Part shown: positions 40,861 through 49,352 of the stretch, one piece after another
How the letters are laid out: each line of letters opens with the position of its first letter
How positions within the stretch are numbered: the stretch's first letter is position 1
Source of the DNA: Arthrobacter sp. NEB 688
GTDB taxonomy: Bacteria > Actinomycetota > Actinomycetes > Actinomycetales > Dermatophilaceae
DNA: 64,000 bases
Reading direction: 5' to 3'
Assembly (NCBI RefSeq): GCF_013201035.1
Contig: NZ_CP053707.1
Coordinates: forward strand, 558,001 to 622,000
Made by a program: the position numbers and the translations under genes
Notes under the pieces: generated by a model
Seen by the model: the letters and a program-made list of their open reading frames with translations, nothing else
What the model was told of the DNA's origin: nothing
The model's database searches: none

Positions 40861-41496
40861 TCAGACGGTGACCTCGCCCTGCGGGGTGTCGAACGTGACG
40901 GCCATGAGGCCGGGGGTGCCGTGCGGCGCGACCCAGGCGAAGTCGATGACCGACGAGGTGTAGTCGGCGGGCAGGCCCAGCCAGTCACGGACGCGCTCGG
41001 GGTCACCGGCGATCGTCAGCGACTCGATGGTCACCTGGGTGTCGGCGTCCTCGGAGGGGTGCGGCGTGCCCTGGTCCCAGGCGATGAAGAAGGGCAGCTG
41101 GGGGTCGGCCTGCAGGCCCTTGACCCCGAGCTGGCGCCAGCGCAGCTCGACCCCGTCGGGGCGGTGCCGGTTGCCGTTGACGGCCTCGCGGCCGAGGCGC
41201 TGCTCCTGCTCGGCGATGTCGTCGACACGGACGACCCAGCCGAGCCAGCCACCGCCGGCCTGGGAGCGGGCCCGCACGACCTGCCCGAAGGGCGCCTTGT
41301 CGCTGGCGGGGTGGTCGAGGACCTCGACGACCTCGACGTACCGCTCGTGGGCGAGCGGCAGGATGACGTTGCGCGTCCCGAAGCGCGGGTGGACTCCCCC
41401 GTCGACCGGCTCGACGCCGATCAGCTTCGCGAGACGCTCGGCCGTCGCGTGCACGCCATCGTGCTCGGCCGCGTAGACGACGTGGTCAACTCGCAT
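40861..41496 (-). CDS. VOC family (glyoxalase-like) protein
   Basis: 211-aa protein beginning MRVDHVVYAAEHDGVHATAERLAKLIGV, a glyoxalase-like (PF13468-type) start, with two beta-alpha-beta halves (RYVEVVEVLDHPASDK and VTIESLTIAGDPERVRDWLG). It could bind a metal and a small ligand; the reaction is unknown. An ATG three codons earlier (41505) is possible. Monocistronic, ends at a strong hairpin. Confidence 0.75.
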   Translation of the reverse strand: MRVDHVVYAAEHDGVHATAERLAKLIGVEPVDGGVHPRFGTRNVILPLAHERYVEVVEVLDHPASDKAPFGQVVRARSQAGGGWLGWVVRVDDIAEQEQRLGREAVNGNRHRPDGVELRWRQLGVKGLQADPQLPFFIAWDQGTPHPSEDADTQVTIESLTIAGDPERVRDWLGLPADYTSSVIDFAWVAPHGTPGLMAVTFDTPQGEVTV

Positions 41497-41625
41497 GCCG
41501 TTCATGGTCGCACACGCTCGGGGGTGCTCTTGACCGGGGTCGGAGGGCGACGGCTCAGGCGCCCCACCGGTCCCGGGTGCCTCAGCACGTCGCACCCGCG
41601 CCACCTCCCCACGGGGGGCGGCACG

Positions 41626-42183
41626 TCAGCGGCCACGGTGCAGCCGGGAGCGCGACGGCGTCCGCTCGCGGCGCCAGCGGGCCAGGCGCGGCAGCGCGTC
41701 CTCGCGGCGCTCCGGCGCGAGGACCGCGCCGAGGGGGTGACCGTCGGGAAGGTCGGTCGTCGCGAGCCGGGGGTGGGCCTCGTAGAGGTCGACGCCGGTG
41801 AGGTACTGGTAGGCGTCGGGCGCCGCGGCCGCGAGCTCGTGGGCGACGCGCACCTGGTCGAGGTCGGCCGGCAGGTGGGCCGCGAGGGCGTCGGGCTGCG
41901 CGAGCACCTCGTCGACGGCCTCCAGCCCCTGGAAGAGCAGGTGGGTGCGCAGGTCGGCGAACGCGTCGTCGCTCAGCGGGCCCATCGCGAAGTCGCCGGC
42001 GCACCACAGCGGGTGGACGAACATCCGGCGGTGCTGGCGACCGCACTCGCGGTGGAACCCGACGACCTCGGAGGGGTCCAGCGCGCAGAGGGTGTCGAAG
42101 AGCTCGACCGCCATCCGGTCGACGTCACCACCCGCCCGCGCCCGCACGCCGTCGACGATCTCGAACATCCGGTCCCGGTCCAT
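41626..42183 (-). CDS. DUF4240-like protein
   Basis: 185-aa soluble protein. The N-terminal pattern MDRDRMFEIVDGVRARAGGD...LFDTLCALDPSEVVGFHREC fits DUF4240, an uncharacterised family common in actinobacteria. The centre has FQGLEAVDEVLAQPDALA and AYQYLTGVDLYEAH. The last 20 residues are Arg-rich. GGCGGAGC precedes the ATG and a TAGGGT -10-like box lies 37 nt upstream. Confidence 0.65.
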   Translation of the reverse strand: MDRDRMFEIVDGVRARAGGDVDRMAVELFDTLCALDPSEVVGFHRECGRQHRRMFVHPLWCAGDFAMGPLSDDAFADLRTHLLFQGLEAVDEVLAQPDALAAHLPADLDQVRVAHELAAAAPDAYQYLTGVDLYEAHPRLATTDLPDGHPLGAVLAPERREDALPRLARWRRERTPSRSRLHRGR

Positions 42184-42305
42184 GCCGCTCCGCCTTCCCT
42201 GGGCTCCCCGCGCTCCCGACCCTAGGAGCGGGCCCGGGCGCCGGTCACGACCCGAGGCCGACGAAGGGCCGTTCCGCCCCCCGGTGCGGTCGGCCGAACG
42301 GTGGG

Positions 42306-43112
42306 TCAGGCCTGGCGCTGACGCACTGCCTCGTAGAGCACGACCGCGGCCGAGACGCCGGCGTTGAGCGAGTTGACGGTGCCCGCCATCGGGATGCGCA
42401 CCCGGGCGTCGGCGGCCGCGAGCGCCGCGTCGGTCAGGCCGCTCTTCTCGGTGCCGACCGCCACGGCGACGCCGCCGGTCAGGTCGCAGTCGGTGTGCAG
42501 CATCTCGGTGTCGGGGGTGGTCGCGACGAGCCGGATGCCGCGCTCGGCGAGCCAGGCGAGGACCTCGGGCAGCGGCGCGGAGGCCACCGGCACCGAGAAC
42601 ACCGTGCCCTTGCTGGCCCGCACGACATTGGGGTTGCCCCAGTCGGTCACCGGGTCGGCCGCGACGACCGCCGCGACCCCGGCGGCGTCCGCGCTGCGCA
42701 GCACCGAGCCGAGGTTGCCCGGCTTCTCGAGCCCCTCGAGGACGACGACGAGCGGGTCCGGCGGCAGGTCGAGCGCCCGCAGCGGCGTGCCGGCGACGGG
42801 GACCACGGCGATGAAGCCGTCCGGCCCCTCGCGGTAGGCGACCTTCTCGAAGGCCGCCCGCCCGCAGCGGATCGTGCTCGCCCCGAGCCCGCGGACCCGC
42901 TCGACGAGGTCCAGCTGCGCGTCGGCGTCGAGCATCAGCTCGGGGCAGTACAGGAGGGTGCGGGGCCGCACGCCCGCCTCGACGGCGAGCAGGAGCTCCT
43001 CGTACCCGTCGACGACGGTCAGCCCCTCGGCCTCGCGGGCCCGGCGGCGCCGGAGCGCGGCGACGGCCTTGAGGCGCGGGTTGGTCGCGGAGGTGACGTG
43101 GAGCTCGGCCAT
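42306..43112 (-). CDS. TrmH/SpoU family RNA 2'-O-methyltransferase
   Basis: 268-aa knotted (SPOUT) methyltransferase. An N-terminal substrate domain (NPRLKAVAALRRRRAREAEG and the SpoU_sub_bind pattern LAVEAGVRPRTLLY) precedes the catalytic domain with LEGLEKPGNLGSVLRSADAAG (motif 1), AVGTEKSGL (motif 2) and RIPMAGTVNSLNAGVSAAVVLYE (motif 3). The target is likely 23S rRNA or tRNA; resistance-type TsnR is a related alternative. Confidence 0.9.
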   Translation of the reverse strand: MAELHVTSATNPRLKAVAALRRRRAREAEGLTVVDGYEELLLAVEAGVRPRTLLYCPELMLDADAQLDLVERVRGLGASTIRCGRAAFEKVAYREGPDGFIAVVPVAGTPLRALDLPPDPLVVVLEGLEKPGNLGSVLRSADAAGVAAVVAADPVTDWGNPNVVRASKGTVFSVPVASAPLPEVLAWLAERGIRLVATTPDTEMLHTDCDLTGGVAVAVGTEKSGLTDAALAAADARVRIPMAGTVNSLNAGVSAAVVLYEAVRQRQA

Positions 43113-43187
43113 GGCGCGCCCAGCATCCCACGGGGCGAGGGGGTGCGCGCCCACCGCCGCCCACCCCGGGTGCGGTAGACATGCCGG

Positions 43188-43955
43188 ATGACCAGCACCG
43201 ACGAGGCGAGCCCGTCCCGCACGCGCAGCCGCCGCCTCGGGCGGGCCGCCCTCTACGCGCTCGTCACCGGGCTGGTCCTCTTCGGGGTCGGGTTCCTCGT
43301 GCGCAGCAAATGGGACCCGCTGATCAGCCTCGACGACGACGTCATCACCCGCCTCACCGACGTCACCCGCGACCACCCCGGCCTGCGCGAGGCGTTCGTC
43401 GTCTGGCAGGCGGTCACCCAGCCGATCAACCTGCACGTCGTCGGCACGCTCGTCTGCCTCTGGGTCTGGCTGCGCAAGGGGATGCGCACGCGGGCCTGGT
43501 GGGCGTTCGCGACGCTCATGCTGTCGTGGTTCGTCGGCCTCGTCGCGAAGTACGTCTTCCAGCGCGCCCGCCCCGTCGTCGAGGACCCCGTGTCCGAGGC
43601 GCCGGGCTACTCCTTCCCGTCGGGGCACGCGGTCAACTCGGCGGCGTGGGTGGTGGTGCTGCTCATCCTGCTGTGGCCGCTCCTCAAGACCCGGGCCTCC
43701 CGCACGGTCGCCGTCGCGCTCGGCGCGGTCGTCGTCGTCGTCACGGCGCTGGACCGGATGTTCCTCGGCGTGCACTACCCGAGCGACGTGACGGTCGGCA
43801 TCCTCACCGGCGCCGGCCTCGTCCTCGCCTCCTACGCCGGGTACACCGGCTGGAACCCCGGCGACCCCGACGAGGCGCGCGACCCCGACACCACGCAGCA
43901 CCCGGCCGACACCGACGTCGCCTCCGACCGCACCCCGTCCCGCCAGGAGCCCTGA
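43188..43955 (+). CDS. PAP2 family phosphatase (first of a pair)
   Basis: 255-aa membrane phosphatase with six helices. The three PAP2 motifs are KYVFQRARP, YSFPSGHAVNSA and DRMFLGVHYPSDVTVG, with catalytic histidines in the second and third. Substrates are typically undecaprenyl pyrophosphate or phosphatidic acid. TAGACA lies 6 nt before the ATG. It overlaps the second PAP2 gene by one base (TGATG). Confidence 0.9.
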   Translation: MTSTDEASPSRTRSRRLGRAALYALVTGLVLFGVGFLVRSKWDPLISLDDDVITRLTDVTRDHPGLREAFVVWQAVTQPINLHVVGTLVCLWVWLRKGMRTRAWWAFATLMLSWFVGLVAKYVFQRARPVVEDPVSEAPGYSFPSGHAVNSAAWVVVLLILLWPLLKTRASRTVAVALGAVVVVVTALDRMFLGVHYPSDVTVGILTGAGLVLASYAGYTGWNPGDPDEARDPDTTQHPADTDVASDRTPSRQEP

Positions 43956-44680
43956 TGTCCTTCCTCACCCGCTGGGACGACGACCCGTCGCGCCCCTCGT
44001 TCACCTCGGCCCTGCGCGACGCGGCCGTCCGCGCCGTGCTGCCCGGCGTCGGCGTCTTCGCCGTCATCGTCGCCATCGGCCTGGTCATCATGGGTCCGCT
44101 GCGCGGCTTCGAGGTCGAGAACGGGGTGAGCCGCTGGTTCCAGGACCGGCGCACGCCGCTCGGCGAGAGCATCACGAAGGTGATGTCGATGATCGGCAAC
44201 ACCGAGTACGTCATCGCCGTCGCCGTGCTCGTCGCGCTCGTCGTGCTCTGGCGCACCCGGCAGTGGTGGTTCGCCGTCGTGCCGCTGCTCGCGATCTCGC
44301 TGCAGGCCACGATCTTCGTCATCGCCACGGCCGTCGTCGGCCGCCCGCGCCCCACGGTCGAGCGCCTCGACCCGACGCCGCCGACGTCGAGCTACCCGAG
44401 CGGGCACGTCGGCGCCTCGACCGCGCTGTACGTCTCGTTCGTCCTCATGGCGACCCGCATCCCGAACCCCGCGGTGCGCCGGGCGGTCATCGCGGTGTGC
44501 GTGCTCGTGCCGCTCGCCGTGTCGTTCGCGCGGCTCTACCGGGGCGCGCACCACGTCACCGACATCGTCGTCGGCCTGGCCAACGGCCTCGTGTGCGCCG
44601 CGCTGGCGTGGGGCTACCTGCGGCGCGACGGCTCGTCGTCCGCCCGGGTCACCGACGGGTCGGCTCAGAGCCGGGCGTAG
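43955..44680 (+). CDS. PAP2 family phosphatase (second of a pair)
   Basis: 241-aa paralogue of the preceding protein: VVGRPRPTVERL, SSYPSGHVGASTA and RLYRGAHHVTDIVVG keep all PAP2 motifs and active-site histidines. The two genes likely arose by tandem duplication but have diverged strongly. They may be undecaprenyl pyrophosphate phosphatases. Its 3' end overlaps the convergent DUF1206 gene by 16 nt. Confidence 0.9.
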   Translation: MSFLTRWDDDPSRPSFTSALRDAAVRAVLPGVGVFAVIVAIGLVIMGPLRGFEVENGVSRWFQDRRTPLGESITKVMSMIGNTEYVIAVAVLVALVVLWRTRQWWFAVVPLLAISLQATIFVIATAVVGRPRPTVERLDPTPPTSSYPSGHVGASTALYVSFVLMATRIPNPAVRRAVIAVCVLVPLAVSFARLYRGAHHVTDIVVGLANGLVCAALAWGYLRRDGSSSARVTDGSAQSRA

Positions 44681-45462
44681 CGCGCCCGGGCGAAGGAGTA
44701 GACGCCGTACGCCGCGATGCCCAGCGCGACGACGGTGAGGACCACCGAGCCGCCGCTCATGTCCTTGAGCGCCTTGAGCGCGCCGTCGAGGCCCTGGGCC
44801 TCGTCGGCGTCGTGCTGCACGGCGGCGACGAGGAAGAACACGCCGACGACGACGAGCGCGACGCCCTTGGCGATGTAGCCCGCGCGGCCGGCGTGGACCG
44901 CCCAGTCCCCCGGGTGCTCGGTGAGGTCGCCGAGGAACTTCTTCTTCCAGCCCTTGTAGACGTGGTAGCCGGCGATGCCGAGGACGACGACGCCGAGGGC
45001 ACCGACGATGACCTGGCCCGCGGGGCTGCCCATGAGCGCCTGGGTCACGTCCTCGGTGTCCTGCTCGCTCGAGCCCTCGGAGCCGAGCGCGACGACCTTG
45101 AAGGCCGTCCAGGCGAAGAAGAGGTACATGACGCCCTTGGCCGCCAGCTTGAGCCGGTCGGTCACCTCGCCGTGGCTGATGGCGCCCTCGGTGAGGTTCC
45201 AGACGCCGAGGAGGGCGAAGCCGCCGACGGCGATCCACAGCAGCAACGGCCCGGTACTCGAGCCCTGGACGGTCGAGAGCGCCCCGGACTGGTCGGCGCT
45301 CTGCGAGCCGGAGCTGCCGATGCCCCAGGCGATCTTGAGCGCCAGGTAGGCGATGACGAGGTGGAGCACGCCGAGGACGGCGAACCCGACCCGTGCGCCC
45401 CACTCGACGACAGGACTCTCGTTGGCCTCACGGGTGACGCGGGAGACGTCGGCGCTGCTCAT
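44665..45462 (-). CDS. DUF1206 membrane protein
   Basis: 265-aa membrane protein made of three repeats of a two-helix unit (VGFAVLGVLHLVIAYLALKIA, AKGVMYLFFAWTAFKV, AGYIAKGVALVVVGVFFLVAA), the DUF1206 hallmark, with conserved Gly and Arg/Lys before each. Function unknown. Start ATG with a CAGGGT hexamer 8 nt upstream. Monocistronic, 16-nt convergent overlap with PAP2. Confidence 0.85.
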   Translation of the reverse strand: MSSADVSRVTREANESPVVEWGARVGFAVLGVLHLVIAYLALKIAWGIGSSGSQSADQSGALSTVQGSSTGPLLLWIAVGGFALLGVWNLTEGAISHGEVTDRLKLAAKGVMYLFFAWTAFKVVALGSEGSSEQDTEDVTQALMGSPAGQVIVGALGVVVLGIAGYHVYKGWKKKFLGDLTEHPGDWAVHAGRAGYIAKGVALVVVGVFFLVAAVQHDADEAQGLDGALKALKDMSGGSVVLTVVALGIAAYGVYSFARARYARL

Positions 45463-45530
45463 GGGGAGCCACCCTGCCACCCCCGGCGAGGCGGCGTCGA
45501 GACTGCTGCGGAGCAGTTGTCGGTCAGCGG

Positions 45531-46325
45531 TCAGCGCAGCGAGTCGAGCACCGCGACGAGGCCGTGCTCGTCGACGTGACCGGTCACCTCGTCGGCCGCG
45601 TGCTTGACCTCGTCGGGGGCGTTGTCCATCGCGACGCCCCGGGCGGCCCAGCGCAGCATCTCGAGGTCGTTGCGCTGGTCGCCGACGGCCACGGTGGCAC
45701 CGGGCTCGACCCCGAGCCGGCGCCGGACGACCTCGAGGGCGGCGGCCTTCGAGACGCCCTCGGGGGTGATGTCGAGCCACGCGCTCCAGCCGACGGCGTA
45801 CTCGACGCCGTGCAGGCCGATGCGCTCGGTTCCCGCGAGGAACTCCTCGCTCGAGCTCTCGGGGTCGCGGATGGTCAGCCGCGTCACCGGGTGGGCCATC
45901 AGCTCCTCGAAGGGCACGACCTGCGGGGTGCCGTCGAGCTCGCCGTCCGGGAAGGGCGCCGAGACCTTGAAGCCGACGCCGAGCTCCTCGACCGCGACGA
46001 GGGCGCTCGGGAACTCCTCGCGCAGGACGCGCAGCGCCGGGGCGGGGTCGAAGGTGACGGCCTCGAGGACCTCGTAGCCGTCCGGCAGGGCGGGGTCGAG
46101 GCGCAGCGTGATGGCGCCGTTGGCGCAGACCGCGTAGCCCTCGACGAGGCCGAGCTGCTCGAGGACCGGCAGGGTGCCGATGACGCCGCGGCCGGTGGCC
46201 ATCGTCACGTGGTGCCCGGCGTCGAGGACCGCGCGGACGGCGGCGCGCACGGGGTCGTGGAGGTGGCCGTCGTGGTCGACCGTCGTGCCGTCGATGTCGA
46301 GGCACACGAGGTGTGGAGTTCTCAT
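45531..46325 (-). CDS. HAD superfamily hydrolase, Cof type
   Basis: 264-aa phosphatase. CLDIDGTTVD has both catalytic Asp residues, MATGRG is motif II, and VSKAAALEVVRRR with VAVGDQRNDLEMLRWA holds motifs III and IV. The IIB cap domain lies between. Substrate unknown; such enzymes act on sugar phosphates or flavin precursors. A GTG two codons earlier is less likely, because TAGCGT lies 8 nt before ATG 46325. Upstream region holds the 51-bp tandem array. Confidence 0.9.
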   Translation of the reverse strand: MRTPHLVCLDIDGTTVDHDGHLHDPVRAAVRAVLDAGHHVTMATGRGVIGTLPVLEQLGLVEGYAVCANGAITLRLDPALPDGYEVLEAVTFDPAPALRVLREEFPSALVAVEELGVGFKVSAPFPDGELDGTPQVVPFEELMAHPVTRLTIRDPESSSEEFLAGTERIGLHGVEYAVGWSAWLDITPEGVSKAAALEVVRRRLGVEPGATVAVGDQRNDLEMLRWAARGVAMDNAPDEVKHAADEVTGHVDEHGLVAVLDSLR

Positions 46326-46333
46326 CGCCACCC

Positions 46334-46339
46334 ACGCTA
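46334..46339 (-). promoter_or_regulatory. -10 box of the HAD hydrolase gene
   Basis: TAGCGT on the minus strand, 8 nt before the ATG. The 51-bp tandem array begins 40 nt upstream of it. Confidence 0.45.
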
Positions 46340-46378
46340 CCGAGGCCGGGTGAACGCCGGGTGGACGCGCCCCGGACC

Positions 46379-46612
46379 GCGACGACCCCGCACGTGCGGG
46401 CTTTCCGAGCCCACCCGCCCATCAGGACAGCGACAACCCCGCACGTGCGGGCTTTCCGAGCCCGCCGACCCGGCCCGACCGCGACAACCCCGCACGTGCG
46501 GGCTTTCCGCGATGGCTCGCCCCTCCGGACCGCGACGACCCCGCACGTGCGGGGTTTCCGCGATGGCTCGCCCCTCCGGACCGCGACGACCCCGCACGTG
46601 CGGGGTCTTCCG
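46379..46612. repeat. Five 51-bp tandem units with a palindromic core
   Basis: Conserved 29-nt blocks at 46379, 46430, 46481, 46532 and 46583 (the last 30 nt), each separated by 22 nt. Block: GCGAC(G/A)A followed by the core CCCCGCACGTGCGGG and (G/C)TTTCCG. In units 4 and 5 the core is a full 16-bp palindrome. Two of the four interval sequences are identical (46510 and 46561), the others differ. It fills the gap between the siderophore-interacting protein gene (whose stop is at its right edge) and the HAD gene, both on the minus strand. The 51-nt period equals 17 codons, but the resulting peptides look like chance translation. Confidence 0.88.
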
Positions 46613-47440
46613 TCAGGGGCGGGGGCGGCCGAGCTTCCAGTAGGCGCAGAAGAACACGTCGCGCCGGTCGGCGCCGTGGGCGACGAGGACGCGCCGGGCC
46701 CCGGCCGCGAGCGAGGCCTCTCCGCACGCCCAGCCGTAGGCGACCGGGCCGGGACGGCGGGCGAGCTCGGCGTCGAGGGCGGGCAGCACCGCGCTCCCGG
46801 GCCGGCCGCGGCGCACGTGGACGCGGGCGTCGCCGAGGTCGTAGGCGGCGAGCATCCGCGGGTCCGCGACCTCGACGTGCACCTCGACGCCGTGGTCGCG
46901 GGCGTCGTCGGCGCCGCCCCACGCGTCGAGGATCGCCGCGACCGACGGCACCGCGGTCTCGTCGGCGACGAGCACCTGCCGCCCCCCGGCCTCGAACCCG
47001 CGGTAGAGCGCGCCGCTCGCCCGGATGCCGACCGCGTCGCCGGGCCGCGCGCGCGAGACCCACGACGAGCCCGGGCCGCTGTCGCCGTGCGTCACGACGT
47101 CGATGTCGACCCGGCCGCGGACGGGGTCGTGCTCGCGGATCGTGTACCAGCGCAGGGCGGGCCGCCAGGCCGGCGGCAGGGCGGCGACGGTCGCGCGGAC
47201 GTTGACCGGCTCGGGGTCGGGCAGGACGAGCGGGGCACCCGGCGGCGGCATGAGCAGGCCGACGTACTCGTCGGGGCCGCACGGCACGAAGTCGCGCAGC
47301 CCCGGTGCCTCGCAGACGAGCCGGCGCATCCCGGCCCCGAGGTCGTGCACCTCGGCGACGGTGGCGGCGAGCTGGGGGAAGTCCGCGCGCACGATGCCGG
47401 TCGAGGCGTCGGTGCGGCGCTCGCGGGCCACGGCGCTCAC
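46613..47440 (-). CDS. Siderophore-interacting FAD-dependent reductase (SIP family)
   Basis: 275-aa flavoprotein of the ViuB/SIP family that reduces ferric siderophores in the cytosol to release iron. The FAD site is RWYTIREHDP (RxYTxR), followed by HGDSGPGSSWVSRARPGDAVGI; the C-terminal NAD(P)H half ends with YGWACGEASLAAGARR and the family motif VFFCAYWKLGR. GTG start overlaps the ATPase stop by GTGA, making it the last gene of the uptake operon. Confidence 0.93.
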   Translation of the reverse strand: MSAVARERRTDASTGIVRADFPQLAATVAEVHDLGAGMRRLVCEAPGLRDFVPCGPDEYVGLLMPPPGAPLVLPDPEPVNVRATVAALPPAWRPALRWYTIREHDPVRGRVDIDVVTHGDSGPGSSWVSRARPGDAVGIRASGALYRGFEAGGRQVLVADETAVPSVAAILDAWGGADDARDHGVEVHVEVADPRMLAAYDLGDARVHVRRGRPGSAVLPALDAELARRPGPVAYGWACGEASLAAGARRVLVAHGADRRDVFFCAYWKLGRPRP

Positions 47441-48279
47441 GACACCCTCCGGCGCGGCAGGACGACGGGGGTCCCGGTCTCGGGGTCCTCGATGACCCGG
47501 GCGGCGACGCCGAACACGGCCTCGACGACCTCGGGGGTCACGACCTCGTGCGGCGTCCCCTCGGCGACCACCCGGCCGTCGCGCATCGCGACGAGGTGGT
47601 CGGCGTAGCGGGCGGCCATCGCAAGGTCGTGCAGCACCATGACGACGGTCGTGCCGTCGTCGTCGCAGAGCCGGCGCACGAGGTCGAGGACGTCGAGCTG
47701 GTGGGCGATGTCGAGGAAGGACGTCGGCTCGTCGAGGAGGAGGACGGGCGTGCGCTGCGCGAGGACCATGGCGAGCCAGACCCGTTGCCGCTGACCGCCG
47801 GACAAGCTGTCGACGGCCACCCCGGCGAGGTGCACGAGGTCGGTGCGCTCGAGCGCGTCGGCGACGGCGACCTCGTCGTCTCGGCCCCACGTGCGGAACA
47901 GCCCGTGGTGCGGATGCCGACCGCGCTCGACGAGCTCGAGGACGCTGACGCCCTCGGGGACGATCGGCTGCTGCGGCAGGAGCCCGAGCCGGCGCGCGAC
48001 CTCCCGCGTCGGGAGCGCCCCGATCTCGTCACCGTCGAGCAGCACCTGGCCGCCGCGGGGCTTCAGCAGGCGCCCGAGGCCGCGCAGCAGCGTCGACTTG
48101 CCACAGCCGTTGGGGCCGACGACCGCCGTCGTCCGGCCGGTCGGCACGGCGAGCGACACGCCGTCGACGACGACCCGGTCGTCGTAGGCCAGCCGCAGGT
48201 CGCGCGCCGCGAGGCGGGACCCGGCCGGGGTGTCCGCCGGGTGCTGGGGCACACGGGGTGCGGTCTCGGTCACGGTCAT
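47437..48279 (-). CDS. Fe(III)-siderophore ABC transporter ATP-binding protein
   Basis: 280-aa FecE/FepC-type ATPase. Walker A GPNGCGKST, the Q-loop PQQPIVPEGVSV, signature LSGGQRQRVWLAMVL and Walker B PVLLLDEPTSFLD are complete. It powers the two FecCD permeases encoded upstream, with 4-nt overlaps at each junction. Sequence alone does not define which siderophore is imported. Confidence 0.94.
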   Translation of the reverse strand: MTVTETAPRVPQHPADTPAGSRLAARDLRLAYDDRVVVDGVSLAVPTGRTTAVVGPNGCGKSTLLRGLGRLLKPRGGQVLLDGDEIGALPTREVARRLGLLPQQPIVPEGVSVLELVERGRHPHHGLFRTWGRDDEVAVADALERTDLVHLAGVAVDSLSGGQRQRVWLAMVLAQRTPVLLLDEPTSFLDIAHQLDVLDLVRRLCDDDGTTVVMVLHDLAMAARYADHLVAMRDGRVVAEGTPHEVVTPEVVEAVFGVAARVIEDPETGTPVVLPRRRVS

Positions 48280-49352
48280 CGGCCCTCCTGGGACGTGGGA
48301 CGGGAGCGGAGCATCCAGAGCAGGACGGGGGCGCCGAGCAGGCCGGTCACGAGACCGACCGGCAGCGCGGTGCCGGGGACGGCGTACGCGGCGGCGTAGT
48401 CGGCCGCGACGACGACGACCGCGCCGACGAGCGCGGCGACGCCGACGGACGGGCGGCCGGGGACCAGGCGGCGGGCGATCGGGCCGCTGAGGAACCCGAC
48501 GAAGGCGACCGGCCCGACGACGGCGGTGGCCGCCGCGACGAGGCCGACGACGAGGACGGTGACCCCGACCCGCACCCGGGCGACGCGCACGCCGAGCGCG
48601 GCCGCGAGGTCGTCGCCGAGGCCGAGCACCGGCAGCCGCCCGGTGGCGACGAGGAGGAGGGGCAGGAGGACGGCGTCGACGGCGAGCAGCCGCAGGATGT
48701 CGGCCCACGTCACGGTGTTGAGGCTGCCGCTGAGCCAGACGAGGGCGTCCTGGGCCTGGTAGATGCTCGCCCGGACGAGCAGCCAGTGGACGAGCGCCGA
48801 GAGGCCGGCCGCCAGCGCCACCCCGACGAGGACCATCCGGCCGGTCGCCCCGCCGCGACCTCCGGCCTGGCTGAGGATGAGCAGCGCCGCGAGGACCGAC
48901 CCGGCCAGCGCGGCGAGGGTGACGGGGGTGCCGCGGACCCCGAACGCGACGACGACGAGCACCGCGCCGGCGCTGGCGCCGAGCGTGATGCCGAGGACGT
49001 CCGGGCTGGCCAGCGGGTTGCGCAGCATCGTCTGGAACGCGGCGCCGGCGGCCCCGAAGGCAGCGCCCGCGAGGACCGCCATGAGGGCGCGCGGCAGCGT
49101 GGACTCGAGGAGGACGAACGAGGCGCCGGGCACGGGCTCGCCGCCGATGATGCGCACGGCGTCGACGAACGAGACGCGGTAGTCGCCGAGGAGCGCGCGG
49201 ACGACCACGAGGGCGACGACGAGCAGCAGGAGGACACCGACGACGACGCGGCGGCGCAGACGCGGGCCGCGACGGGCCCGGGCCAGGGCGTCGGCGGTGC
49301 TCGAGGTCGCTGCGGGGTCGCGGACGTCGTTCTCGCGCAGGGTCGTCGACAT
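48276..49352 (-). CDS. FecCD-family iron-siderophore permease (second)
   Basis: 358-aa permease with about nine or ten helices. The FecCD signature LPRALMAVLAGAAFGAAGAAFQ and RNPLASPDVLGITLGASAGA is present, as is VGPVAFVGFLSGPIARRL. The N-terminus is a charged cytosolic tail of about 35 residues. TGATG overlap with the other permease gene, giving a heterodimer. Confidence 0.92.
   Translation of the reverse strand: MSTTLRENDVRDPAATSSTADALARARRGPRLRRRVVVGVLLLLVVALVVVRALLGDYRVSFVDAVRIIGGEPVPGASFVLLESTLPRALMAVLAGAAFGAAGAAFQTMLRNPLASPDVLGITLGASAGAVLVVVAFGVRGTPVTLAALAGSVLAALLILSQAGGRGGATGRMVLVGVALAAGLSALVHWLLVRASIYQAQDALVWLSGSLNTVTWADILRLLAVDAVLLPLLLVATGRLPVLGLGDDLAAALGVRVARVRVGVTVLVVGLVAAATAVVGPVAFVGFLSGPIARRLVPGRPSVGVAALVGAVVVVAADYAAAYAVPGTALPVGLVTGLLGAPVLLWMLRSRPTSQEGR

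Noticed and set aside
46337-46597. Small minus-strand protein of five 17-residue repeats (SPHVRG)
   Set aside because: It is the translation of the tandem array; 51 nt happens to be a multiple of three and both strands give such readings. No start signal or homologue known to me.
46379-46612. CRISPR array (29-nt repeats with a type I-E-like core)
   Set aside because: Intervals are only 22 nt, two are identical, flanking intervals grade into each other, and there are no cas genes or leader. Reported as a tandem palindromic repeat instead.
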